From the NCBI GenBank assembly GCA_024693715.1, contig JAILKS010000069.1, forward strand, positions 1 through 64,000: a stretch of 64,000 bases of DNA, read 5' to 3'. Source of the stretch: Treponema sp. (GTDB lineage: Bacteria; Spirochaetota; Spirochaetia; Treponematales; Treponemataceae). Below the pieces are notes generated by a model. It was not told the origin of the DNA. It made no database searches and was given only the letters and a program-made list of their open reading frames with translations. The translations under genes were made by a program, and so were the position numbers. Shown here one piece after another: positions 1 through 10,021 of this stretch; the first letter of the stretch is position 1, and each line of letters opens with the position of its first letter.

Positions 1-305
1 TACCTGAAAACTTTGGAGAATCGTTAAAAAACAATGCGAAAGCATTGTTTTAGATTCTTCTTACCTGAAAACTTTGGAGAATCGTTAAAAAACAATGCGA
101 AAGCATTGTTTTAGATTCATCTTACCTGAAAACTTTGAAGAATCGTTAAAAAACAATGCGAAAGCATTGTTTTAGATTCTTCTTACCTGAAAACTTTGGA
201 GAATCGTTAAAAAACAATGCGAAAGCATTGTTTTAGATTCTTCTTACCTGAAAACTTTGGAGAATCGTTAAAAAACAATGCGAAAGCATTGTTTTAGATT
301 CATCT
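1..305. repeat. Tandem array of five 61-bp units, each with a GAAA-loop hairpin
   Basis: Units begin (TACCTGAAAAC...) at 1, 62, 123, 184 and 245, an exact 61-bp period; the array probably continues left of the window. Each unit holds an inverted repeat AAAACAATGC-GAAA-GCATTGTTTT, a 10-bp stem with a GNRA-type tetraloop, flanked by an outer GAATC/GATTC pairing. Copies are nearly identical: copy 3 has TTGAAG for TTGGAG, and tails alternate between TTCTTCT and TTCATCT. No open frame is supported and no gene lies in 1-376. The regularity indicates recent tandem amplification. Whether it acts as RNA, terminator or chromosomal structure cannot be told. Confidence 0.95.
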
Positions 306-324
306 TAACTGTTATAAAAAAATA

Positions 325-366
325 GAATCTGAAACATCAATAAGCATTGTTTCAGGTTCTTTATCT
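325..366. terminator. Bidirectional intrinsic terminator after the 116-aa gene
   Basis: Twelve-base arms (325-336 and 348-359) pair with one G-T wobble. T-rich tracts follow on both strands, including a run of seven T on the minus strand. On the minus strand it lies just after the stop of the gene at 377-727; on the plus strand it would also stop transcripts coming through the tandem array. Confidence 0.7.
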
Positions 367-376
367 TTAACTCACA

Positions 377-727
377 TTATTTCTTTTTATCTGCAAGATT
401 TTTATCGCGTTCTTTTATATCTTTTGTTAAACCGACAATTTCTTTTTGAAGCTTCTGAATATCCTGAAAAACAGAATCATTGCTTTCTTTTTTTATTTTT
501 CCTAGAGCCGTAATATCTGCACCTTTTTCAAGTAAAAGAGTCGAAAGAAGTTCACCTAACTGTGCATATTTTTTCTGTCTGCTGCTTTTAAGCTGTGTAC
601 GTTCAATTTTAGCTATACTTGTATCACTGAAGGACTGAACTGCAGAACTCGCTTTTTCAAATGCAGATTTAGTTACCTTTGCACTTTTTGAAAAGAAATC
701 TTTTATTTTTTCATCTCTGTTTTCCAT
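377..727 (-). CDS. Small coiled-coil hypothetical protein
   Basis: A 116-residue protein rich in Lys, Glu and Ser, with no signal peptide or membrane segment, so probably cytoplasmic. The N-terminal half (to about residue 50) is Ser/Ala-rich. Residues about 50-115 are charged heptad-like helix, ending in a Lys-rich tail. The start has a good ribosome-binding site (GGAGGAATT about 4 nt before the ATG). It is followed by a terminator and preceded by a short gap after the receptor phosphatase gene. I do not recognise the family. Length, composition and RBS support a real gene. Confidence 0.75.
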   Translation of the reverse strand: MENRDEKIKDFFSKSAKVTKSAFEKASSAVQSFSDTSIAKIERTQLKSSRQKKYAQLGELLSTLLLEKGADITALGKIKKESNDSVFQDIQKLQKEIVGLTKDIKERDKNLADKKK

Positions 728-793
728 AAAATAATTCCTCCGTTTGATTCTCTACTATTAATTTAATACCAAAAAATCAAATTGTAAACTTTT

Positions 794-3700
794 TTATGCA
801 CGGCGGATTGCTATCAGGGTTATATCATCAGCCTGTTTATCTTCTGTAAGAGATGAATATCTTGTTATATTAGGATCTTCAATTTCTTTTCGTCTGTCCT
901 CATCATCAGCTGCTTGTAAAGAAACAAATGGCAAACAGTATTTTGAATAAAGCGTAAAATGTTCCTTTAGGAAAGCATCAAGAATCTTATCTATTTCAAT
1001 TTCATCATTCTGTCTTGCCGATGGTGATTTAACGAATCTGAATACCCTTTCAACTGATGCAAGTGCAAGAATAGATTCATCGATAGTTCCCTTACAGTTT
1101 GTAAAATCAAATTCAAGAATTTCTGATTTAACAGGATTATCCTTTTTATATAGTACATATTTCTTTCTGTTCATTACCGCTTCTATAATCTGAGTAATTC
1201 GTTCCTGACCGAACTGTTCTTTTTCTTCAAGAGCATTAAAATCTACATCGCGTAAAAGTCTTTCAGATTCATCAATACCGTCAGTATAAAGATAAAGAAC
1301 ATCACCCCTATTAAGAATTGTTTTTTCAACTTTAAATCCATTGTTCGACATTTCAATCAAATCTGTAGAAATACCACCGGCAGTCGGCGAACTTGAAAGT
1401 TCAATTTCCTTTAATTTACCAGTAGCACCATCGAGAATATGAATTTTATTATCACCGGCATTACATATATAAAGCTCACCTGTATTTCTGTTATACAAAC
1501 TGATATTTATAGTACTGAATTTTCCTCTTGTTCCTAAACCAAAGATAAAATCATTTACTGCAGAAACGAATTTCTTAAGGTTTATTCCATTCTTTGCATA
1601 ATTCCAGTTAGAGAAATAGTAAAAATCCTTAAACTTTGTAGCAACAACAGAAACTAAAAGTGCTGCAGGTACACCATGACCTGAAATATCACATTTGATG
1701 AATACATACCAGTTTTCATCAAGCTTCTGATAATCAAAATAATCTCCCGAAACAGCAGAATCTCCCTTATAGAATGCATAAAGATCAAGCTTTTCTTCAT
1801 TATATTTTACGATAGGAAGCTTTCTGCCGCCTTCTCCATCTGCAAGCGGAATAAATCTTTCCTGAACTGCCTTTCCGTCGAGCTGAAGGAATTCTTCGTA
1901 AGCAGCAAGTCCTGCAGAAAGTGTCATCTGATTTACTACCTCACCAAGACGTCCTATTTCATCCTTCGATTTAATATCAATATGTTTTTTCTCAAGGCGC
2001 TGACGTTCACGTACAGATTTAGTCATCAAAGTACCTACTTCCTCAAGATGATTTTCAAGTTTTCTGATAGGACGTACAATAAATGTAGCAAGTATGAAAG
2101 CACCTAAAGCACCAAGCACAACTGCAATTACAGCCAGGATAACTGCAGAAACTGTTACAGAGCGTAATTCATTATGAAGCTCATTTACAAGAGTAATTAC
2201 ATCAACTTCAGCGATAATAGCACCATGAAGATAAACACTTGATTCACCCTGCCTGTACAAAACCGGTTTATAAAAAGTATATGTCGTAGTATCTGAATTA
2301 AAAATATCTTCGGTAAACAAAGGAACTGAATTAGTATATTCCTCTGCGATTTTTGAAAGCTTATTATTTAATTCCTGTCGAAGCTGTTCATTTGTCAAAG
2401 AAAGATATCTTCGTCTTTCAATACTGTCAGGATCACTGCTGCTAACGAGCGATGAGAATTCCCTGGAGTTTGCGGTAATCTGTTTTGAAATCTGCTCTAC
2501 TCTGTCAAATGCAATTTTATTCAGACCTTCAAAGCGTTTTAATATTTCAAGTACAGTCTTATCCTCAACCTTTGTTTCACCGGCAACTGTTTCTGCTCGT
2601 TCGTTTATATTGCTTGTTGCCCAAAGATATGATAAATCCTCTGCATCTTTTTCCGTTATTTCCTGACCTTCTCTTGAATGTCTTTGACCTACAATCAACA
2701 CCTTCTGCACTTCGCTCACTGCTTCCATCTGATCCGGCAACTGTCCGAGTTCAACATCATTTTCTGTAGGAAGGAAATTTTTAACACCTGATGCAAGACT
2801 TTCCATCAAAACTTCAACACGATTCTGTAAACCGGAAGTTAAAGTTGAACTTTGAATCCTCATCAGCTTTTTACCATTCTGATAGGTTACAAAGGCAATT
2901 ACAAAAATTACAAGGGCAATAGTAAATGAAACAAGTTTTACCCTGAGACTTCTTCTTCCTTCTCTCTTTTTTGATTTACTCTTAAGCAATGGCATATAAT
3001 CTCCCGTTATGAGCGAATTTATTTCCTTTTTAATAAGTTTGTTTTCTTTCGTTTTCTTTACAAAAATGATGATAAATAATACTGCAATAAGAAGCGCAAA
3101 CAATACAATACAGCCTGCCGCTATGCTTCCAGCAATAATTACGAATTTATAGTTTCTTTCAACTTTTCTGAAGCGTGATTTAAATTCATAATCAGATTCA
3201 ATTTTTACAGTACCGCCCTCTGAAACATTTATAATATCATTTGTCCAATACCAGCCTCTGTCTGAATGATATAATCCAAGCCTATATACACCCTCTTCCA
3301 TATCAAAAGGAAGCCTGATTCCAGAAATTTTTGAATCTGAATTAATCTGATATTCATTTTTCTCTCTATATAAAACAAGTGTATTTTCTTTTTCACCGCG
3401 TTTTGCAAAAGCAATTCTCGTAATTTCACCTTCGTAAGTAAAGCCGCCTCCATTTATTACAAGTTCAACTTCACCTGCTTTAGACGAAATTTTCTGTGCT
3501 GAATCTACGAAGGTCTGCGGTTCATATTTATTCAAAACAAGAAGAATAGATTCCGTATCTGAAACGTTTCCGACTTCATCAACCGCACACACTCTGAAAA
3601 TATAAATACCATTATCTTTATTATTGAACATTTTTGATTCGCCGGAACTTGTGATAATATTGTCACGTGAAAGCTTCTTTTCAAGTTTTGATGAATATTT

Positions 3701-5443
3701 TTCATTTAACTTTTCAAGCTCTTCCTGAATTTCCTCGCGTTCCATTGTTATCAAATGGGTCTTGTTTTCTACAAATGCCTTTGGTATTCGGTCAACATAT
3801 TCGAGTTCATAATTAAAGCCCGCAATATCATTTTCTTCATTTGCCTGCCAGTTCACCTTAAATGTATTGCTGCTTACAAATCCATTTTCATCAAGAAAAT
3901 CAAGAGTAATCTGCGGCTTTTTTGGAGGAGACAAATCTCTGTTATATACAAGACGCTCTGACTGAGACCAGTTGCCCGCCCTGTCCTGAACTTTTACTAT
4001 GAGATTATAAATACCATCCTCATCAGCAGTTAAATTAATTGTTCTGTCATTACCAAAATATTGAACGGTCTGTGCAGGCTCAATTTCATTTTCTTTTCCC
4101 CAGGTATAGGAATAACCAGTTATGCCAGAAGAATCAGACGGATATTCAACCTGAACCTGTACTGCTTTTTTCGAAGAATGCTTTCCCTTTTTAAAACTTA
4201 AAGGATTAAGCTTTGGCGGAAGTACACTTTTATCCGGATTTAATATACAGATTGAATTTGAAACATCACTGCTTCGTTGAAAAATAAATGAAAGCGATGA
4301 CTGCTTGTTATCACTGAAAATCAACGGATAAGAAAAAAGATTTTTGTAATCATTGTTTATAATCTGATATTCGGTAAAGTCGAGATTTTCATCAAGCTTT
4401 GCCATAAAAACTGATTCGTTTCCATTTCGAGTATCAAACCATTCAACATATAATTCTCCGTTCAATTCAAAAAGCTGCGGACGGCTTGCATTGGCATTTT
4501 CCGTAATCTGTCTTGCTGTTTTAGGAACAATTCCATTCGCTGATATTTCTGCAATCCATATATTTGAATTTACCGTTTCGGTTCTTTCCCAGACCATAAG
4601 TGTTTTGTTTTTAAATCTGATTAAATTCGCCCTCTGATTCTGAAAAGAAGCAAAATCAACAGTAACATTAGAAGGAAGGGAACGCTGATCTGTTATTAAA
4701 ACAGGTGCTGACCAGGAATTACCGTCATTTGTCGTATATGAACAGAAAAGCTGATATGAAAGTCTGTTTAATACCTGCGAAGAATATTGTGCCTGAAAAA
4801 CGACTAAATCTCCAGAACCGCTTTTAATGCTTACCGGAATAAAAGGATTACGGAATTTTTCTGCCGGTGAAAATTTCTTAAGGGCACTCCAGTTTTTACC
4901 GTCCTTTGAATCAAGCGAATAAAGTGCAAATACCCCTTCATCAACTGTAGAAACATATACCTTGAATCTTCCGCCTGAAGTAAAATAAACCCTCGGTGCA
5001 ATAAGATTAGATTCATAGCTTATTGTTTTTGAGGTAAAAGTCTGGCATTTATCGGTTGAACAGTAAATTGTAAGCTCATTATCAGAAGAAACTGTTGCCG
5101 CTACAACTACTCCAGAATCGGAAATTGCAACAGAATATATTTCAGGAACTTCCTTTGAATAGTTTATCGGTCCACAAAAACGTTTATTGTCTGTATAAAC
5201 ATCCTTTGAAAAATAATGCCGGCAGGATAAATAAATATTGTTTGAAGAAGCATCAACTTCCTGCCAGAAAACATAAGAATCTTTTTTTGATTTTATGACA
5301 CTTGGAAAACGGGAATCTGCGGTAGAAAAAGAAACCGGATTTTCCCAGAATAATTCCTGTGCAGATATTTCACCGGTAAAAGATGCTGTGAGAATAAATA
5401 ATAGTAATAATCTTTTTAAAGCTGAACATTTTTTCAATCGCAT
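794..5443 (-). CDS. Receptor-type SpoIIE-family protein phosphatase with beta-propeller-like sensor
   Basis: A 1549-residue multidomain protein. It has a signal peptide (1-28) and a periplasmic region of repeated Ser/Trp/Asp-box-like blades resembling sialidase/BNR propellers (about 30-400). Three Ig/fibronectin-like segments follow (about 420-745). Membrane helices lie near 770-800 and 832-855, then a second extracytoplasmic loop, a third helix near 1100-1125 and a HAMP-like linker. The C-terminal PP2C/SpoIIE phosphatase (about 1180-1549) has CDISGHGVPAALL near 1256, then NAGD, LYLYTDGIDESE and DDITLIAI, which match the metal-binding motifs of the family. It starts 2 nt after the stop of the upstream TPR gene, so the two are co-transcribed. 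By family knowledge it should dephosphorylate an anti-sigma-antagonist-type partner. No such partner is encoded nearby, and the ligand is unknown. Confidence 0.88.
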   Translation of the reverse strand: MRLKKCSALKRLLLLFILTASFTGEISAQELFWENPVSFSTADSRFPSVIKSKKDSYVFWQEVDASSNNIYLSCRHYFSKDVYTDNKRFCGPINYSKEVPEIYSVAISDSGVVVAATVSSDNELTIYCSTDKCQTFTSKTISYESNLIAPRVYFTSGGRFKVYVSTVDEGVFALYSLDSKDGKNWSALKKFSPAEKFRNPFIPVSIKSGSGDLVVFQAQYSSQVLNRLSYQLFCSYTTNDGNSWSAPVLITDQRSLPSNVTVDFASFQNQRANLIRFKNKTLMVWERTETVNSNIWIAEISANGIVPKTARQITENANASRPQLFELNGELYVEWFDTRNGNESVFMAKLDENLDFTEYQIINNDYKNLFSYPLIFSDNKQSSLSFIFQRSSDVSNSICILNPDKSVLPPKLNPLSFKKGKHSSKKAVQVQVEYPSDSSGITGYSYTWGKENEIEPAQTVQYFGNDRTINLTADEDGIYNLIVKVQDRAGNWSQSERLVYNRDLSPPKKPQITLDFLDENGFVSSNTFKVNWQANEENDIAGFNYELEYVDRIPKAFVENKTHLITMEREEIQEELEKLNEKYSSKLEKKLSRDNIITSSGESKMFNNKDNGIYIFRVCAVDEVGNVSDTESILLVLNKYEPQTFVDSAQKISSKAGEVELVINGGGFTYEGEITRIAFAKRGEKENTLVLYREKNEYQINSDSKISGIRLPFDMEEGVYRLGLYHSDRGWYWTNDIINVSEGGTVKIESDYEFKSRFRKVERNYKFVIIAGSIAAGCIVLFALLIAVLFIIIFVKKTKENKLIKKEINSLITGDYMPLLKSKSKKREGRRSLRVKLVSFTIALVIFVIAFVTYQNGKKLMRIQSSTLTSGLQNRVEVLMESLASGVKNFLPTENDVELGQLPDQMEAVSEVQKVLIVGQRHSREGQEITEKDAEDLSYLWATSNINERAETVAGETKVEDKTVLEILKRFEGLNKIAFDRVEQISKQITANSREFSSLVSSSDPDSIERRRYLSLTNEQLRQELNNKLSKIAEEYTNSVPLFTEDIFNSDTTTYTFYKPVLYRQGESSVYLHGAIIAEVDVITLVNELHNELRSVTVSAVILAVIAVVLGALGAFILATFIVRPIRKLENHLEEVGTLMTKSVRERQRLEKKHIDIKSKDEIGRLGEVVNQMTLSAGLAAYEEFLQLDGKAVQERFIPLADGEGGRKLPIVKYNEEKLDLYAFYKGDSAVSGDYFDYQKLDENWYVFIKCDISGHGVPAALLVSVVATKFKDFYYFSNWNYAKNGINLKKFVSAVNDFIFGLGTRGKFSTINISLYNRNTGELYICNAGDNKIHILDGATGKLKEIELSSSPTAGGISTDLIEMSNNGFKVEKTILNRGDVLYLYTDGIDESERLLRDVDFNALEEKEQFGQERITQIIEAVMNRKKYVLYKKDNPVKSEILEFDFTNCKGTIDESILALASVERVFRFVKSPSARQNDEIEIDKILDAFLKEHFTLYSKYCLPFVSLQAADDEDRRKEIEDPNITRYSSLTEDKQADDITLIAIRRA

Positions 5444-5445
5444 CG

Positions 5446-8400
5446 TTATACCTTAGAATCTATAGATTTTTTAAGACTCTTGACCTTTTCTATAGATCTG
5501 TTTGAAGTCTTTTTCCACAGCTCATCCATATATGCCTTTGCTTCATCGTATTTTTTCTGAAGATATGCATTTTTAGCAAGATTATAAAGCTGTTCATCCT
5601 CTGCCGAAAGAATTACATTCTTACTTGCACCAAGCTGTGTATTTATACGGTCCTTTAATCTCTGTGCCTGAGTATTATTTGGATTTAACCTGATTGCCTC
5701 ATTAACTCTTGACAGCGCAGTATTAAGCCTTGACTGATTGTTTCCTGCACTGCTGAAAATTGACTGTGCTTCAGAAGTAAGACGATTAGATCTTGCCGCA
5801 GCAGAATTATCTACCGGCTTCTGCCTCATTCCAAGTTCAATTTCAATATTTTCAATTGTTGATTTTAATCCACGGTAATTAGGATTCAAATCATAATAAG
5901 TTACAAGATCATTATAACCTTCAATTCTTGTATCTGACTTTCTACACTTATTAACGGCAATACGAACTCTTTCAGAAAAATCCTGTTCAAACTTCACTGG
6001 ATTCTGAAGTTTATCTATCTTAAGGCGAAGTAAAGAAGCTTCCTTATTAACAGGATATACCTGTTTAATTTTATCTATACAGTCAATTGCAACTTCAAAG
6101 GATTTATTTCCTTCTTCTTTATTTCCTTCTTTATAATACTTACTGCCCGCATCAAAGGCCTGATATGCGCTGCTCATAAGCTGTGACATTTCTGCATAAA
6201 GAGGATCTGAAGTAAGAAGAACACGACCTGTTTTCATTGACACAGCAGTATTTACGATTTCAAGATAATCCTGGAATTCTGCATTAGGTTCATCATGAGT
6301 TTCTGCCCATTTAGTAATTGCTGCAGTTATATAAGTCTGTGCATCATCAAATCTGTCAGAATTATGAGCATTCTTTGCTTTAAGATAAAGCTCACGTGAT
6401 TCTTTTACGACAATTTCATTTTTAGCAAAAAGTATCTTTGCCAAAAGTTCTGTTCTCTTTGACTCACTTGATTTTCTAAGTTCATAATTCTCTGCAAGAT
6501 TAAGAGATTCAAGATATTTTTCAGTTGCATCATCAACAAGCTTTTCTGCATTCTGAAGATTAGAACGTCTGTATTCAGTTTCTGCTTCCTGGAAAATTGA
6601 ATCGCCGTTTCTTTCAAGACGTTTTGCTTCATCAAGATCCTGCTGAGCCTTCTGCTTTGCTTTTCCTGAAGATAAAGAAACGTTGTTTATTACCTTCTGC
6701 TTATCTGTAATCGCATTTTGAGAATTATTTATTATTTTTGAAATTTCAGCATTAGTGCTCCATTCCTTATTCAACGATGCATTCTGCTTTAATTCATCCT
6801 GTGCCTTCTGCAAAGACTTCTGATATTCTTCTGCCTTCTTTACGACAAAATCAGTCATTTCGAGAGTAAGATCCGGATAATGATAAAGAACATCCTGTGA
6901 AGAAGACTGCCTGTTTGTTTTTACATATTCAAGAAGATAATCAGAATCCTTTTTTAACCGTTTATATGTTATTTCATCTATCTGAGTTGCAAAACCTTTC
7001 TGATAAATCTCTGAATAATTTACATATTCTTCAAGCTGTTTTGTATAATTATTTGCATTAGAAACATAGCTTTCTGATATTTCCTTCCATGCAAGAATGA
7101 CACTCCTGCTTGTTGAATTAAAAATCTGTTCTACATAATCCTTATATCTGTCAGAAAGAAGCTTCCATCTGTCTGTTTTTCCGCTGCTCCAGTTAAAATG
7201 CTCAATAAGAAGATTTTCCTTTTCTCCTGTTATCGAATTCATTTTTCCTACAGAATTAAATAATTGTTTTGTAAGCTCTGAAGAATTAAAGGTCTGGTCT
7301 TTTTTCCTGTCTCTGAAAATCTGAAGTATTTCATTCTGCTTTGCCTGTTCGTCAGAAACATTTTTTACAATTGCACATACCTTTACATTCTGTTTTACGA
7401 GCGATGAAAGATAATCGACCTGTGAATCAAATTCCGGATACGGATTATAAGATTTTTTGTCAGTAGACTGAATGTACGAATAGCATGAATTCACTTTTTT
7501 TACAATTTCCGTAAAATTCGTAATTTTTGCAATCGTATCATTTTTTGTAAGAAAGGCTTCATCTATCGGTGCTGCAAAAATATCCTTTGGCAGTGCATTT
7601 ACATATTCTTTTGTTTTTGCATCAAACATCGTAAAAACTGCATTCTTAATTTTTTCTATGTTCGATGAATATTCATAATCAGCAGCTCCGATAATTCCAG
7701 AATCATTAAGTGATTGAATTCCTGAAACAAAGCGTTCCATAAAAGCAACATAACACGCATCGGTCAACTGAGGATCTATTCTTTTCTGTTTATTATATAG
7801 GCTTCTGTACCTTAAAACGATTGAATTAAAGGAATTACGTTTATCTGCATAAATTTTAAATGCGCGTGTAAGAGAAGAAAGCTGTTCATTTGCCTGAATA
7901 TAATTTCCGTCATTGACTGCCTTAATAAACTGATTTGTAAGAGTGTTCAATCTTTCGCGGAATTCAACTGCCTTAAAATCATTAAGGATTGCAAGAAGAT
8001 CTGCTTCAATATCCTGTGCTTCCTTTATGATAGACTGATTAGATGCCCATTCTGCCAGAAATTCATCTTTATAAATCCAGAAGCCTTCCTGAATTTTATT
8101 TAAAGCACCGGGCGTATTAGAGTTATGCGAAAGTTCTGCAGATTCATTCTGTATTTTTTCAAAAAGATATGCATAATATTTGAACAGGTGCATGTCTTCA
8201 AGAAGGTCAATTACTTTCTTAATATCTTCCGGAGGATTCTTTTCAAGGCTTCTCATTTCAAGAATTATTTCTGAAGGAGTAATATGATCTTCCGGATTTT
8301 CCGTACTTACCTTTATGGCTTTTTCAGTTAAAACAGAATACCTGTTTCGACGTGTCATAATATTTTTAATAAGCCTCTGGGCATTATCAAAACGTTCAGG

Positions 8401-8604
8401 ATATCTTTCAATATATTTATGAAGCTCAAGAAGCGCCCTGTTATAATCAGTTTTACGTATCAATTTATCTATTTCAAAAAGAGACATTACATCTTCATCA
8501 AGATCTTCTTCGACAATATTCTTAGTAGTATCATCTGTCTGATTCTGTGCACAAATCGGAATGAGAAAAAATAAACTGATAATTAGCGCAAATATTTTTT
8601 TCAT
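5446..8604 (-). CDS. Exported TPR/coiled-coil protein, co-transcribed with the receptor phosphatase
   Basis: A 1052-residue protein with a cleavable signal peptide (about 1-19, ending ICAQ) and no further membrane helix, so probably periplasmic or surface-associated. It is almost entirely helical. TPR-like repeats are visible near 45-80 (RALLELHKYIERYPE), 680-780 and the C-terminus (LYNLAKNAYLQKKYDEAKAY). A long coiled-coil region lies in the middle. The stop is 2 nt before the phosphatase start, suggesting translational coupling and a joint role, perhaps as a scaffold or sensor partner. A TATAAT (8613-8618) lies 8 nt before the ATG with no Shine-Dalgarno sequence. Specific function unknown. 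Confidence 0.82.
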   Translation of the reverse strand: MKKIFALIISLFFLIPICAQNQTDDTTKNIVEEDLDEDVMSLFEIDKLIRKTDYNRALLELHKYIERYPERFDNAQRLIKNIMTRRNRYSVLTEKAIKVSTENPEDHITPSEIILEMRSLEKNPPEDIKKVIDLLEDMHLFKYYAYLFEKIQNESAELSHNSNTPGALNKIQEGFWIYKDEFLAEWASNQSIIKEAQDIEADLLAILNDFKAVEFRERLNTLTNQFIKAVNDGNYIQANEQLSSLTRAFKIYADKRNSFNSIVLRYRSLYNKQKRIDPQLTDACYVAFMERFVSGIQSLNDSGIIGAADYEYSSNIEKIKNAVFTMFDAKTKEYVNALPKDIFAAPIDEAFLTKNDTIAKITNFTEIVKKVNSCYSYIQSTDKKSYNPYPEFDSQVDYLSSLVKQNVKVCAIVKNVSDEQAKQNEILQIFRDRKKDQTFNSSELTKQLFNSVGKMNSITGEKENLLIEHFNWSSGKTDRWKLLSDRYKDYVEQIFNSTSRSVILAWKEISESYVSNANNYTKQLEEYVNYSEIYQKGFATQIDEITYKRLKKDSDYLLEYVKTNRQSSSQDVLYHYPDLTLEMTDFVVKKAEEYQKSLQKAQDELKQNASLNKEWSTNAEISKIINNSQNAITDKQKVINNVSLSSGKAKQKAQQDLDEAKRLERNGDSIFQEAETEYRRSNLQNAEKLVDDATEKYLESLNLAENYELRKSSESKRTELLAKILFAKNEIVVKESRELYLKAKNAHNSDRFDDAQTYITAAITKWAETHDEPNAEFQDYLEIVNTAVSMKTGRVLLTSDPLYAEMSQLMSSAYQAFDAGSKYYKEGNKEEGNKSFEVAIDCIDKIKQVYPVNKEASLLRLKIDKLQNPVKFEQDFSERVRIAVNKCRKSDTRIEGYNDLVTYYDLNPNYRGLKSTIENIEIELGMRQKPVDNSAAARSNRLTSEAQSIFSSAGNNQSRLNTALSRVNEAIRLNPNNTQAQRLKDRINTQLGASKNVILSAEDEQLYNLAKNAYLQKKYDEAKAYMDELWKKTSNRSIEKVKSLKKSIDSKV

Positions 8605-8710
8605 TTTTTTGTATTATATTATATTTTCGGTATTAATAGTAATATATATGAAGAAAAAAACCGATAATATTGTGTATATCTTAAAGAAAATAGTTTATAA
8701 TTAACGAAGA

Positions 8711-10006
8711 ATGAAAAAAAGGCTGTTTTTTTTAGTATTATTATTTTTCTCACATCAGATTCATGCACTTGATTTTATTGATTTCTCATCTGCCATTACA
8801 GATATTTTCGGCGGTTATTCAAACGACAACGAAGGAACAACGTCTTACCGTTCACTTTTAATTCCTGTCGGCGGCAGGTGCGAGAGTCTTGGCTGTGCAT
8901 ACACCGGTTTCTGTGATGACGTTGCTTTCTTTAATTATAATCCTGCCGCAAGCTGCATCTTAAAAGAAACACAGGCAGGCTTTTTTCATAATTCCTGGAT
9001 TGCAGATTCAAATCTTGAAACACTTTCCTACACTACACGATTGAATAATTTTGCTTTCGGACTTCAGCTTTCTACATTCTACCTTCCGTTTACAGAATAC
9101 AACATGATGGGTGAACGAACTGCCGGAAGTTATTATTCAGAAAACTATTTTTCACTTAATGCATCATATAATTTTCTTGCAGGATATGAATTCAAGGGTT
9201 TTGCGCTGGGAAGTAATTTTAAATGCGCATACCGTTCCGTTCCTGATTTTACGGACAATGATACAAATGAAGTTATAAGTAATTCCGGTCTTTCTCAGTC
9301 AGGCATTGCACTGATGTTTGATTTTGGACTTATGCTGCAATTTAACTTTTTGAAATATTTTTCAAGCCGTGATCCTAACGTAAAAATCGGATTCGCAATT
9401 GAAAATCTTGGTATAGGTTTTACTGGAGCCGGCTCTTCCTTCAAAATTGATGACCCTCTTCCAACATATATCGCAGCAGGAATGTCTGTAAAATTTATCC
9501 CTCTTGTAACTGCCATAATTGATATAAAACAGCCGGTTAATCTTGCAGCGCTCGATAAATATCAGCTTTTTTCTTTAGGGGCAGGTGTAATTCTTGATTT
9601 TACAAATATTTTCAATCTTCTTTTCGGACTTGAAATAAAAAGCGGTAATCCTAAATTAAGTGCAGGAGCAGAATTCGAATTTAAAAACACACGCTTTAAT
9701 GTAAACTACACTCTTGATTTGACTTCTTCCCTGGCTCCTGTAAACCGTTTTAGTGTAAGTGCAAGAATCAATATGGGTGACCGCGGACGTGCAGCAGTTC
9801 AGCATGAAATAGATGTGCTTTATAACGAAGGATTATATTATTACTATAATTCAGAATGGGAAAAAGCAATAGAAACCTGGAAAAAGATTCTGGAAATAAA
9901 TAAACGTTACGACCCTGCAATTATCGGTATACAAAGCGCACAATCACAGATTGACATGTTTGATAATGTAAGGAACAGTATGTTCTTCGAACAAAAATCA
10001 GAATAA
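8711..10006 (+). CDS. UPF0164 family outer-membrane beta-barrel protein
   Basis: 431 residues with a signal peptide (about 1-19). The body is a succession of amphipathic, aromatic-rich strands, with the opening stretch IPVGGRCESLGCAYTGFCDD and a conserved NPAAS motif. This matches Treponema UPF0164 proteins, which I understand to be PorV/FadL-like barrels. The last 70 residues are different: a helical TPR-like unit (EGLYYYYNSEWEKAIETWKK) probably facing the periplasm. Transcription diverges from the TPR/phosphatase operon, with TATAAT about 12 nt before a weak GAAGA site. A transport or assembly role is inferred only. Confidence 0.8.
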   Translation: MKKRLFFLVLLFFSHQIHALDFIDFSSAITDIFGGYSNDNEGTTSYRSLLIPVGGRCESLGCAYTGFCDDVAFFNYNPAASCILKETQAGFFHNSWIADSNLETLSYTTRLNNFAFGLQLSTFYLPFTEYNMMGERTAGSYYSENYFSLNASYNFLAGYEFKGFALGSNFKCAYRSVPDFTDNDTNEVISNSGLSQSGIALMFDFGLMLQFNFLKYFSSRDPNVKIGFAIENLGIGFTGAGSSFKIDDPLPTYIAAGMSVKFIPLVTAIIDIKQPVNLAALDKYQLFSLGAGVILDFTNIFNLLFGLEIKSGNPKLSAGAEFEFKNTRFNVNYTLDLTSSLAPVNRFSVSARINMGDRGRAAVQHEIDVLYNEGLYYYYNSEWEKAIETWKKILEINKRYDPAIIGIQSAQSQIDMFDNVRNSMFFEQKSE

Positions 10007-10021
10007 TCAGATTATTTTTTC
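10002..10021. terminator. Possible short terminator between convergent genes
   Basis: AATAATCAGATTATT followed by a run of six T lies exactly where the UPF0164 gene and the GH57 gene converge, overlapping both stop codons. The stem is only about 6 AT pairs, so it is weak. Confidence 0.3.

Noticed and set aside
1..305. CRISPR-like array
   Set aside because: Units are tandem with no variable spacers; the whole 61 bp repeats.
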